A DNA stretch of 64,000 nucleotides, from positions 5,838,001 to 5,902,000 of the forward strand of contig NC_134464.1 of the NCBI RefSeq assembly GCF_047948215.1. Reading direction: 5' to 3'. This document shows, piece after piece, positions 12,606-23,900 of the stretch (the stretch's first letter is position 1; the number at the start of each line of letters is the position of its first letter). The DNA comes from Lycorma delicatula. Lineage: Eukaryota; Arthropoda; Insecta; Hemiptera; Fulgoridae. The translations under genes were made by a program, and so were the position numbers. The notes below the pieces were generated by a model. That model made no database searches, was not told the origin of the DNA, and saw nothing but the letters and a program-made list of their open reading frames with translations.

Positions 12606-13439
12606 GAAAAGTGTTGTGACTTCCAAGATCCCTAGATCTTACACCAGCAAACGTTTTCCTTAGGGGTTATTTAAAAAATGTAATTTTTAAAAACAATCCT
12701 CACAGACTTGACAAATTGAAGGCTAACTTTGAAAGTGAGATTTCAAACATTGCTGAGGAAGCATTACAAAAAGTGCTGCAAATGTTATGAAACGTGTATG
12801 AACCTGCATCCGGACCGCAGGAAATTGTTTTAAACATCTATTGTAAAATTATTAAAGGTAAAACGAATACTGCTGTATAAGTTACCTCAACAATACACGA
12901 TGGACCCTTCACCTTCCACATGGGGTCTAGATGGACCCCATACACACTATTTTTCTTCTTTATTGTGACATCTTTCTGCAAGAGCCCCTGGGCTTTGAGT
13001 ACTTTCCTTCTCAGTTGTGCTCCAGAGGTTGGCAAGAGCACAACCATCTGTGAGGTATGTAGCCTGTTGTTCTTTTCTTAGGTTTATTTTTGAGTAATGT
13101 GTTTGGGGTCCAAGTGAAATCCATATGGTGGTTTTTGTAACAAAAAAAGTGGTATTTTAGGAAACTATTCTTTGATTTTCTATCATTTTAGCTTTGCATA
13201 AGTTTATATAATGTTGTATGTTTTTGTAGAGGATAAAATAAGTTACCTCTACTATCCGAGTCATATTATGGATAGAATTGGGCATGATAACCACAACAAA
13301 GAGTTTTTACTTCTTTTCTATGTTGATCCATTACTTTTCTCCTACAAATTTGAAGAATATTTTTTGTTTCAGGTTCTTTTGCAAAAGATTCACGTATAAG
13401 GAGAGGTTCTCATTTCATTGCTGAAGAGCAGATTAGATT

Positions 13440-15199
13440 AGGGTTAGATTGACAAGAGAGAGAGAGACAATTGAAGGTTGTAATACAGAACAAGAAGTAC
13501 ACAATGAAGATGATGATTCAACTTTGTCGAACGATGATACAGATAATGACAAGTTCTTGCTTGATGGTGATGAGGAAGAATATGGAGATCCCTTATAACT
13601 TCAGTCTCAGCCAGATTCAGACTCAGAAGATGAAAACAGTAACTTGTTTTGGAGAAAGATGAAGAGAACTTTTGGAACATAAACTTTGAGAAAAAGGGGA
13701 CAAGCAGAACTCCACAAAGAAACATCATTACCAATCTTCTGGGTGCAAGAAAGGATGTCTGAACATGTGAAACTGCACTCTCCTTCTTTGAATTATTTAT
13801 GAGTGAAGATATTATTAAAAAGATTGTAATTCACACTAATGAAGAAGTCACAAGAAGACAAACTGAGATACCAAGTTCAGAGAGGTACACTGGACCAACT
13901 GATGACAGAAATAAAAGGACTTCTTGACTTTTTCCTTAATTGTGGAGCTACCTAGAACTCCAATTTGAACCTTGTTGATATTTTTTTCTGAAAATTCGGT
14001 CCTCTAATTTTCAGATGTGTGATATCCAAAAATAAATTGGAATTCCTTCTTTCACATTTAAGGTTCGATTCAAAAGAAACACGCACCCAGAGAAAAAGAA
14101 CTGATAAATTTGCGCCCTTTTGTAAAGTGTGGGAAGTTTTCAATGCCAACTGTTATAAGTACTATACACTTCAGAGTATTTGACTACTGATGAGACCCTT
14201 CTTAGTTTAAGAGGGAGATGTCCCTTCAAAATGTACATCCCGAATAACCGGATAAATACAATTTGAAGATTATTTCACTTTGCAATACTTGCACATTTTA
14301 CTTTTGTGGCCACAAAAATTTCCTTACACGGGTAAAAATACATTGGAGAGAGAAGGTTTCCTTCTTTTACCAACATGCAATGTCATTCGTCTGCATGAAA
14401 ATATTAAAAATACCAACCATAATGTAACAACCGACAATTGGTTCTCTTCATACAAATTGGCAGAAGAGCTGACTAAACGTAAAATCACTTACATTGGCAT
14501 CCTGCAAAAGAACAAGAGAGAGAGAGAGAGAGTGAGAGAGAGATCTCCTGGAATGATTATTGTGAAAAGATTACCCCCTATGACATCAAGATTTGTTTAT
14601 CAACTTGATAAAATGTTCACGTCCTTCTCTGAAAAGAACAACAAACAACAACGTAATATTTCTGTCCACGATGCATGATTCAGGAACCATAAATTCAAAG
14701 ACAAAAAAACTCTATGTAATTGAGTTCTATAATTTGATGAAGGGAGGAGTTGATTGCATGGACAAAATGTGTCACTCATACACAACAGAGTTACTCTCGT
14801 CGTTGGCCCATGAGATATCTTTATGGTACACTTCACATAAGTGAAATAAACAGCTATTTTTTGTACTCCTTAGCTGGAGTGTACTTGAGCAGATTTTTTT
14901 GAATCTGTTGTTGCCTAGAGCTTGGTTGAACCTCAAATGAAACGTGGGCTTCTAGTGAGAAGATTAGCAAAAAACTATGTTTTGAAATAGGACTGATTCT
15001 TGAAATTGAAGAAACTAATCGCCCAATTGGTAAACCACCCAAAAAGCAAATTAGATGCCGCATATGCAATAGAAAAAAGGATAAGAAAACCAACAACAGA
15101 TGCGTCAAATGTAACCAACCAGTTCGTAAGGAACATGAAAAACTCATTCGCTCATGTTTGATCTGTGATAAAAGTGATGTAGAACCCAAAGAAGACTGA
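13440..15199 (+). pseudogene. piggyBac transposase pseudogene
   Basis: Read across frames, the plus strand gives an acidic N-terminus (DDDSTLSNDDTDND, then a DEEEYGD patch) and a DDE-like core with the three expected Asp sites: TTDETLLS near 14189, TTDNWFSSYKLAEEL near 14430, and KGGVDCMDKMCHSY near 14745. A C-terminal Cys-rich domain follows at about 15050-15190 (CRICNRKKDKK, CVKCNQPV, CLICDK). The enzyme would excise and insert DNA at TTAA. Several frameshifts and stops break it. A GA dinucleotide run (about 14514-14542) sits inside the catalytic core and coincides with a loss of frame. The partial frames at 14280-14678 and 14593-14844 are pieces of this gene. Confidence 0.88.
14514..14542. 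repeat. (GA)n microsatellite inside the piggyBac transposase
   Basis: A GA run with one GT interruption, placed right after ILQKNK in the transposase frame, where family members have no Arg/Glu repeat. It probably expanded after the element died. Confidence 0.85.
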
Positions 15200-15989
15200 A
15201 TTTGTGATAACATTTTGCAATAATTTTAACTATATGAGAAAAAATAAATCTGTGTTTATTTTCAAAGTTCGTTATGAAAAGTCCAGGTTTACATTTTTGA
15301 AGTTTAATTCTCATTTTGTTATAGGCAGTGTATAATAAGTTATCTCTAATGTCTGATAAGAATTGAATTAGTTATAAAAGTTTCTATTTTTTTTTTATGC
15401 TTGTTCAAGTTTACATTTTCAAAGTTTGATGTTTGCTGAATGGATTGAAAGTTTACAAAAAATAAATTCCTGGTCCAGATATTCGATAATTCCATTGTAT
15501 CTAATGAAATTTCACAGATTTTTTTCTAATAAAAAAAAATTAAACAAAAGAAGACAATTTTGGTGTTTGTAATTTTAGTGTTTTATAAGTTTACCATATT
15601 CTTGCTTTATTAATGAGATTAAAAAATTGTAATAATGCCAATGATTAAAAAAGTTTAAAAAAATAATGTATCTTATTTAGAAAAATAATAAAAAATTGTT
15701 TTTAAACAATTTAATGTTACTTTTTAGTGATAACCAATAAAAACATGATGGGATCAGTGCAGACCCCACGTGGTGAACGGTGTTCCAAATCCCCACGTGG
15801 TGGATGTAGGGTTAACATTAATAAAATATTTTCATATTTTATCACTTTATTTTTATATTTTATCAATAATATATTTTTATATTTATTTATTTTCATATTT
15901 TTGTAATAAATTGAAATCGTCAAACAAAGAATTGCGTTCTTTTTGAAACACCTGTTATAATAAGATATTTCTTCATCATATAGTTTAGT

Positions 15990-16998
15990 TATTATGAGAC
16001 CATCCATAATCTTGAAACAGTGTTCTGAATAGAGATTGGTCTGAAGTTTTTAACAATGGTTTTATTGCTCGATTTATATATCAGGATGATAAAACAAACT
16101 TTCCATTTATCAGGAAAAACTCTGTGTTTCAGTGAAGAATTGAATATGTAGGCTAATGGATTGGAAAGAATGAAAGAGAAATGTTTTATGTTCAAATTGT
16201 TTATGATCTCTAGTTATTTATGCAATAGGACTCAATATATGAGATTTGTTATGAGATGTTCTAGCAATTTTACCAATCCTAATATCATCAAATACTTATA
16301 TACCACCTTAGTTAGACGTATCTTAGAATATGGCTCAGTATTATTGAATCCTTATTATAATTCTAATAATATGTTAATTGAAAAAAATAACATTATTTCT
16401 TTACTGCAGGCTCAACCAGTGGCCTACAATGAGCATGATTTTAGCTTAGCACTAAATTTGACTAATCTAAAAGCTCTAGAGAATAGAAGAATATACTCCG
16501 ATATACTATTTTTATATAGGATATAAATGGGAAAGATGATAATCCTTCAGTACCGAGTGATATTGGCTTTTATGCACCTATTAGGATGTTCAGAAATATC
16601 TCCCTTTTTTCGATGCCTAGCTACAAAATTAATATGAGCAATAATTATCCGGCATCAAGAATTTGTAAGATCGGTAATCTAATTAATTCCTCTCATAATA
16701 TTGGCTTTTTTTAACTTAGATAGGGATACTTTTGTAAATACCGCTTTTTATATGTAAACAACATATAAATTTGTAAACTTTTAATGTATACCATCTATCT
16801 ATCTTAGACTATAATACACCCAGATTTATGACTTAAGATATTTTAAACATAACATATATTTTGATATTTGTTTATGTAATGATTTTTTTATGTAATGAAT
16901 GTAATGTTCTTTGTATACCGTACCTTAAGGAGGTTTAACTTCTTTTGTTAAACTTTCAAAAATTTGTATTAGGGGTTGAACCCATTAATCTTGAATGA

Positions 16999-17035
<37 letters not shown>
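15990..17035 (+). mobile_element. LINE with 5' inversion (twin-priming structure), Jockey-like
   Basis: The 3' part is on the plus strand. About 16235-16720 encodes FVMRCSSNFTNPNIIKYLYT, then LVRRILEYGSVLLNPYY, and the usual ORF2 end. It finishes with A/T-rich 3' sequence and an (AT)n tail at 17003-17035. The adjacent 16005-16175 encodes on the minus strand an upstream RT segment, LSNPLAYIFNSSLKHRVFPD followed by WKVCFI...KNFRPISIQNTVS. An inverted 5' segment joined to a forward 3' segment, with the RT core between them missing, is the classic product of twin priming. Clade assignment (Jockey/CR1-like) is tentative. Confidence 0.7.
17003..17035. repeat. (AT)n microsatellite at a LINE 3' end
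   Basis: Uninterrupted AT repeat directly after 'GAATGAATAA' of the 5'-inverted LINE, probably grown from its 3' tail. Confidence 0.9.
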
Positions 17036-17037
<2 letters not shown>

Positions 17038-18509
17038 GTAGAGAAGATTAAAATTATTTTTCTTATTTAATATAATTATTTGTAAAAAATAAAATTCTGT
17101 CGGCACATGATTAACCAAAATTACAATTATTACACAAAAATAATATAGTAATTAAACATTGTAACAGTAAATAAGTACTGAATAAATCATAAAGGGTAGA
17201 TTAAAAATAGATTGAGCAAAAGAAATTGTGAATTTATTGGAATTCCGCCAATAAATGAGGTTTACAAAACTTGACGCCAAACTCAATTATCTAATAATAA
17301 TAAAGAAAAAGAATAATTAAAAAATACTAAAAATAAATCATAATTCTAGTTTTAGTACATAACTACTACGAACACAAATATATCAGTAATTTGTGAAACA
17401 TTGAACTTGAAAAATCACAAAAAATATATTCAGTTTAAAAATACACACTAGACAAATTGTGATAATTAAATTCTTCAAAAACAAATATAAATTGTTATTT
17501 TGATAAATACTTTTTATAGCTAAAAAAAAGTAAATAAATAATAATACAGACAAACAACACAATGTTGTAATAATTTACAACATGTATTTTAGAGCCGATT
17601 TTAAAATTTCAAAATTTAAAGAAAGAATTACCATAAATACATTTTTTTTTTTAATTTTTAAGTTGTTTGTTCATTAGTCAGTTTAAACTTTTTAAAAAAG
17701 CTAATTTGGTTTAAAATTTTTAGTTTAATTTTTATTTCAAATAAAGAAGAATGGCCTACAAAAAGTAACAGCCCTTACAAAAAACAAGAAATGGGAATTT
17801 TTATAAAAAGGAATACACAGAAAAAACTACCGCCAAACAGGAGCTAAGTCTCTCTAAGAGTGGGGGAATATGTATTATTTTTACATTAACTTGACCTGCA
17901 TGTTAAAATAAAGATCATGAATTTTGTTAAATAGTTATTAAATTTAACTATAAAACAGTCATAGGCAATCTGAAATAAGTGACAAATCACTCCTGAAAAC
18001 ATCATAGCCACCTTAAACAACAACAAGCACCCCACGGCAGGCTTACTCATAAAAGTGTTGAGTGAAGTAGTATCTTCTTCAATGAGCCAAATAAACAGTT
18101 GTGTGTCAGCATGCCAAGCCTGCTGAAATGCAGGTGACATTTAACCGTGCAATTGATATATTTACTCTATTCATCACAAGGACTGACTGTATAGTGAATA
18201 TCTTTACCCTCGAAGAAAGTAACTCTGATCGGTGCTTTTTGGATTTCAAATCCTTATATATCAGAACCAAAAACCATAAGAAAAAATGGGATAGTGTAAA
18301 GAAACACATTAATTTTATTTTTTTAATCGCTTTTCTTGAAGTTCAGTATGAAAACATTTGGATTTTATTTCAAGGCTTTTTCCCTATTCTTTTCCATTTT
18401 GTAAAAAATCTTTCTTCTTTTACATAACTACGACATCAGTTTTCTACATTGCAGTTGTCTTCTAATACAGTTTCTTACTTCCGCACTCGTTTGTAATCAA
18501 ACTAAACTA

Positions 18510-18730
18510 GACCTGTGAGTCTTAATACGTGTCCTAGAAACCTACTTCATGTCTTTAAAAGATTCTGTCACACTTTCTCTCTTCACAAACTAATCCCGTA
18601 CTTCGTCAACTCACTAATATTCAACATTTCTTGTAATAAAACATTTCAAAGGCTTCTACCATTTCCCTTTCTACTTTTCTTATTTTCTATCATAATGCCA
18701 TATCTATTATGTTTAGTTACCTAAAAATAC
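18510..18730 (-). mobile_element. Probable decayed LINE reverse-transcriptase C-terminal fragment
   Basis: The plus-strand text (CCTAGAAACC...TTTAAAAGATTCTGTC...CGTCAACTCACTAATATTCAACA...AAAACATTTCAAAGGCTTCTACC) resembles the antisense of the 'YGSETWT...RIEAFEMWCYRRMLRIRWVD' region common in insect LINEs. The match is weak and has no open frame of useful length. Confidence 0.35.
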
Positions 18731-20769
18731 TTTCTGCAACATCACCGGAGAAACTTCCTCTTTAAAATAAAAAAAATTATCTAAAACAGGGAATTTGATA
18801 AAAACTAAGGCTTGACACAATAAAAAAATCCTAGATTGATCGAGGATCTCCAATTATTTTTTTTAAATGCATTAAAAATATTTTATTTATGAATCCCTTA
18901 ACTTCACCTACACCAATAATTCCACAGAGAATATTTAATTATATCATTTATATGAATCGACATTGATGTAAATTAATTAAAAATTATAATCAATCGATAA
19001 AAATAAACATACAGGTAAATAAATTTTGTTAATCCATTAACAAACTCATAATCATGTTATCAATAATTGCTGTTATAATAAATGAAAAAAATTATTTTTT
19101 TATAAATAACATTTTATTTTAATGGAATGTGATGACTCAATCAGCCGATTAAATTAAATGAAACTGCAGATTAATATAACAGTGCAATCAGCCTTTTTTT
19201 CTTTTTTTACATAAAATGCTTTCAAGGCTAATATTTTTAACGCTCTTTTTCTATTAAACTTGTACAAAAATAAATTAATCTTTCTCAACATACAGAAATA
19301 AATTTCATCTTTTATTATGAGAAAAACTAATAACCGAGAAAGATGCAGTGTTGATGAAAAAGATAAAAAAATATTTTTCAATGCCTAACAACAAGTATTT
19401 CAGCATGCTTCTTGAAAAAAAGTTTGAATTGAATGCCTTCAGTCATTAAGGGCAAATAAGAAAAAATAAACTTATGAAGAGACCCCTGATTTAAAAAAAA
19501 GAAAGTAAAACCGATTTCAAAAATATTCTAAAAATTTTTTAAATAATACAATTCAATTCACGTTTATACTCACAACTCTAAATTAAAAACGATGTTAACT
19601 TGATTATTTATGTTTAGTCAAGCGTTTATTTTTCTGTAAATTCAATTTGCATTCAACCATAAAACTTTGGCAGTAGTTAAAAACTGTCAGTAGTTATTTG
19701 TTTTTTAATTTAATGTGGACTTCAAAAAATCAAGACTAAAAACAAGAATTGAATAGTATTGTCTTCCACTTCTTCGTACATTTTTAAGCAATTTATACAT
19801 TTTTTAAAGATTTATTTTATTTTATTTTTTTTTAAACAGGTTTGTCTTTTGATAAGAAAACCGATCCATAAAAAAACCATTTGCAAAAAATACAAAAAAT
19901 AAACTTGAATTCTGATAACGATAAGAAAAAGAACCTACAGAAATGATATTAAGAAAGTACTGCCGAGTTGGAATTTGAGAATACATACAATATTTCTTTT
20001 TTACTTCAGGTTCTGTATCATTATGCTATAAAATATGAATTATAACAATAAAGAAAAAACCTTCAAATTGTGTGATGGGAAATTTTACATTAATAAAAAC
20101 CTTCTACTGATGTAACAGTTAAAACTTCCCAGAGGAAGAGGAATTTCCTGTATATGATAAAAATTAACCACTGAAATTCAAATATTTCCAGCAGAATTAC
20201 CGAATTTGTCATAAGGTAAGATTTTTAATTTGAAGAAAAATACATCAATTGAATCGAGAACTGTTTTTTAATACTGTTTTTAATATTTTTAAACAAGATT
20301 GTATGTCAAAAATATTATTAATATATTATGAATACAAATCGATAAAAAAAAAAATCTAAAAAAATGCAATAAATAGAATCTTCACTAGCAAAAAATCAAG
20401 TAACAAAACAAAATCATGTAACCTCATCAACATAGTACAATTTACTTTATAATTACTAAAAATGAACAAATATTTCAATATAAAAAACCGACTGAAGAAA
20501 TTTGGAATTTAATACAAAAAGAAAGTAACTGTGATGAATTTACCAAAGCAAAATAAAATGAAACTATTTATAACTTTTTACATTAGTTTAAAACAGCAAA
20601 CTCCTCTTAAATTGGCCAACTTCCAACAAAAAGCTTGTTATGAAAAATATTTATTTTACATTTACAAAAGTTATTTATATAGAAAAAATTGTTGCAACAT
20701 AAAATGTAATTCTGCTTCTGTTTCAATTTGTTTCAACTTATTATCGAAAATTTACTTCAACTTACATAC

Positions 20770-20907
20770 CTGTCGTTTAAGAGTTTCTTCATCAAATTCT
20801 ACTTCTGATTTTGGAATAATAAAAACTTGACGCATGAGTGGTTCACTATTTCGTGCAACTTCACCGATTCCCGATCTATTCGTAGGTACGGTACGCCAAC
20901 AAAGTAT
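20770..20907 (-). CDS. GOGAT: Glutamate synthase (GOGAT), exon C
   Basis: A 138-nt, 46-codon exon with both ends in phase 0. It starts ILCWRTVPTNRSGIGEVARN and continues SEPLMRQVFI...DEETLKRQ. The 'CWRxVPTN...IGxVAxxSEPxxRQVF' signature is diagnostic for the glutaminase domain of glutamate synthase. A TTTTTCAG acceptor precedes it (20909-20908) and GTATG follows (20769). It is about 20.8 kb from exon B. It shows no frameshift or stop, unlike every transposon reading frame around it, which argues for a functional gene. Confidence 0.95.
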
Positions 20908-23900
20908 CTGAAAAATATTAATGAGAAACATTAAAATTATTTTTAAATCAAAATTAAATCTGAATGAAAAAACAAATTAATATGTATTTAACGGGATAAA
21001 AAAAATCCTTCTTGATGAATAATAATGAATGATCATATTTAAGTTCACTTTTCTGCAAATTTTGGCATAAATTGCTAATAAATAAAATTGGTCCTAGTCT
21101 AGTGATTAACATCAGTAATCCTTTACAAATTCAAGAATCTGCTATGCCTACAATAGAAGAATTAGCATTAAAAAATATAAATCAAAGTGAGAAATAAGCA
21201 TAAAATTCCAATAGCCAAATGTATTCAATAAAACAATTCCTTAAGACAAGCAAAGAACAATTTCATTTATTTATTAGCAACAGTACAATGTTGTTTACTT
21301 TTACCGAATAATAATCACAGCATCTAATACGATTAAATATCAAAAAATAAATAAATAATGATATCACGGTGTGTTAAGAAATTTGCCAAAACATATCAGC
21401 ATAACACCTGGAGAGTGGTAAAAATAAACTATTCTAAAAGTTACATTTCATAACCAATAACATTATTTTGTTCTACAATATTTTAGATAACATTGCATCT
21501 CTTTAATGTTCTTCTATGCAGTCTTCCTGCTTTTCAATGAAAACTTCACAATGTTTGGAGAGATTTGTATTCCAATGAGATCACTGCTTTCATTAAGTCC
21601 TTAGATTTGCTGAGTATCCTCTGCAGAAAGCTCTTCTAGCAAGGAAAAATACTGACTGCACATGGGCTTGCAAGGTGAAGAAGCAAACCGATGGATTCAT
21701 GTCTGCACTGTATATAACACTTCCTATTTGTACTTACTCACCGGATCCCTAAGTGCAGACATGTATTGCCAGTTTTGCATGGCAATAAATGTCTGTCCCT
21801 TGAAGGGACAGGTTACTCAAGAAATTAAGTCGCTATCTCTCGAACTACTCGGGTCAGTTTTATGAATTTTTCTGCATCATTTTTTCTTGAAGTCATGTTA
21901 ATATGCTCATGTACCTTATTTCATATAGAACTCTTTTACGATGATTCCTTAGTAATCATCATCTTTGTTTCTATACCGATCAACTTCTCCATTTGTTAAA
22001 CTTGACTTTCAACTCCAGTTCCAAGTCCTAACCCGCATTTCATCAATATTGATGATGAACAACAACAAATTTTTGTTTCAATACAGTCCAGGTGAACGTG
22101 ATTCTGTTCAGCAAATATTGAGGGACCCATCAGGCTGAAATTTTTCTTAAGCATATCATTTTTCAAAATAAAAGAATACCTATGTTATCCGAGTAGTTTG
22201 TGATATTTCTGCAAACATCTTCCTCAAGAAAATCCAACTCGAGTTTCAGACTTAATTCATTTATTGAAAATTTTATTAATATCTTCAACTTTCACAGCAT
22301 CCAAGGCACCTGCAGACATTATTCTAAACATCTGTAAATTTAAAAACTATGCACACCATGGGAATAGTGAATATATATATATAGATTCTTCATGTCTTCA
22401 ACTTGACTGTGCCACTTTTCACTGGAATTGCATCACTTCTACAGCATTATTATCAAATATCCCTGGTAGCATAAATCTGACAAAGAAGTAGGTTTTTGTA
22501 AAAAAAAAAAATCTCTTCCAGGACTTCCTACTTATAGTCCTTTCTTCATTTTCACAAGGAGATCCTCTAGGAAATTTGGGTTTTAAAATGGATGCTTTCA
22601 CAATGCTTTCTAAATATCCATACTTACAAATTCTATACTTCCTTGAAATGGTTATTCTAGTTTCACTCTCTCCTTCTGATGAAAGAAGAAATGTCCTTAT
22701 TAAATACAGACATAAATAAATTTGCTTTCAAAACAGCTTTTGTCAATTAGATCTGAATAATAATGATGAAACTTTAAATTAAAACCGAATCGCATTATAA
22801 AATTCAGCTAATTTACATACAGTACATCCACATTTGCATAAACTAATGGATATTATACATCTTACAGTCTATTTATGTAAATATTTAAGATTTTAGTATA
22901 CTTTAACTTGCGGTATTTAATGTGTAACTTGTAACCTTTTTATATAGACTTTACGAATGAATTTATTATAAAAATAATGTTAAAAGTCAGGTTAAACATC
23001 AGGACCAACTGTCTTAAGGTAATGATTAATGATGCCCAGAGAACTTGAAAATGTCAGTACGCAAAAGAATTTTGACTGCTCATTTACTGAATTTTGACAA
23101 ATTTTTTTTACAGATTTTAAATAAAACAATCATTTTACATTATTTAATTCAACAGAGAAATTTATAAATAAGTTTATAATTAATAATATGATATATTGAA
23201 ATTTGCTGTTATTATTTTCTTACAGCAGAAACAAAAAAACTGAAAATTTATCGCTAGTAAAAAATAAAGATACAGTAATTAGCAATGCAGCAGAAAGGGA
23301 GATAACGGGGAATTCACTACATCAAAAGGAAACACATTTACCAGAAGTTGCATTTAGTTGTTTAGACAGTAAAACCATAAAAGATAGAAGAGCTTTCATG
23401 CAGAAAAGAGCGTCTGCTATTATCAAAACACAGCACAAGAGAAATTCTTGCTATTCTCTGCTATTATTAAAGAGAAATTCTTTAATTAATCGTGTATCTG
23501 TGTGAAATTTAATGTTTTACGGTAGCGAAATATAATTGTCAGGAAAAGCAGAAAGGAAAAAGTTACAAGAAACAAAATGAAACAAAAGCAAATAAAAAAT
23601 CTACTGCAGAATTTCTTAGGAGTTAACCAAGTTTACGGGTTGTACGTTAAGATATATAGGTTTAATTTATTTGGTAATAGAAAAATATGTAAGTAAACAG
23701 GTAAAGATGTAAAAAAAGGTATAAATTGGGATATACGAGTATATAAAAGTGATTTCTGAGGGTGTAAAACGTAGTAAATATGCTGAAGTTAAAAGATTAG
23801 TACAGAAAAGAAAGGAATAGAGAATAGCATCAAATCATTGAACTAATGATGACAACCCCGCCCCCCCCCAAAAAAAGATACAGAAATTTAACCTGGAATC

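Larger units (their letters stand above)
12882..15815 (+). mobile_element. piggyBac-like DNA transposon, decayed
   Basis: The right end reads CCACGTGGTGGATGTAGGG and abuts TTAA at 15812-15815. A second CCACGTGG copy lies inside it at about 15755-15772. The reverse complement of this 60-bp end aligns with 12885-12945 on the left, where the expected TTAA has become TTAC (12882-12885). Subterminal CCACATGGGGTCT/CCACGTGGGGTCT repeats are shared by both ends. The 2.9 kb length, TTAA target and CCCT-type ends fit piggyBac. A broken transposase fills 13440-15200. Substituted ends and stops show the element is old and inactive. Confidence 0.85.
1987..20769 (-). other. GOGAT intron C-D (18.8 kb)
   Basis: Bounded by the donor of exon C and the acceptor of exon D. 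It contains a 16-bp hairpin (2057-2091), a LINE tail (2374-2600), an inverted repeat (4378-4513), AT-rich repeat copy 2 (4495-4905), an R1-like fragment (12480-12605), a piggyBac element (12882-15815), a 5'-inverted LINE (15990-17035) and a LINE remnant (18510-18730). Nothing convincing was seen in 2601-4377, 4906-12479 or 17036-18509, which are AT-rich, CpG-poor and without coding similarity. The same holds for 18731-20769. Confidence 0.8.

Noticed and set aside
21662..22601. Open frames of 60-75 codons
   Set aside because: No recognised family; inside a GOGAT intron on the opposite strand or mixed strands.
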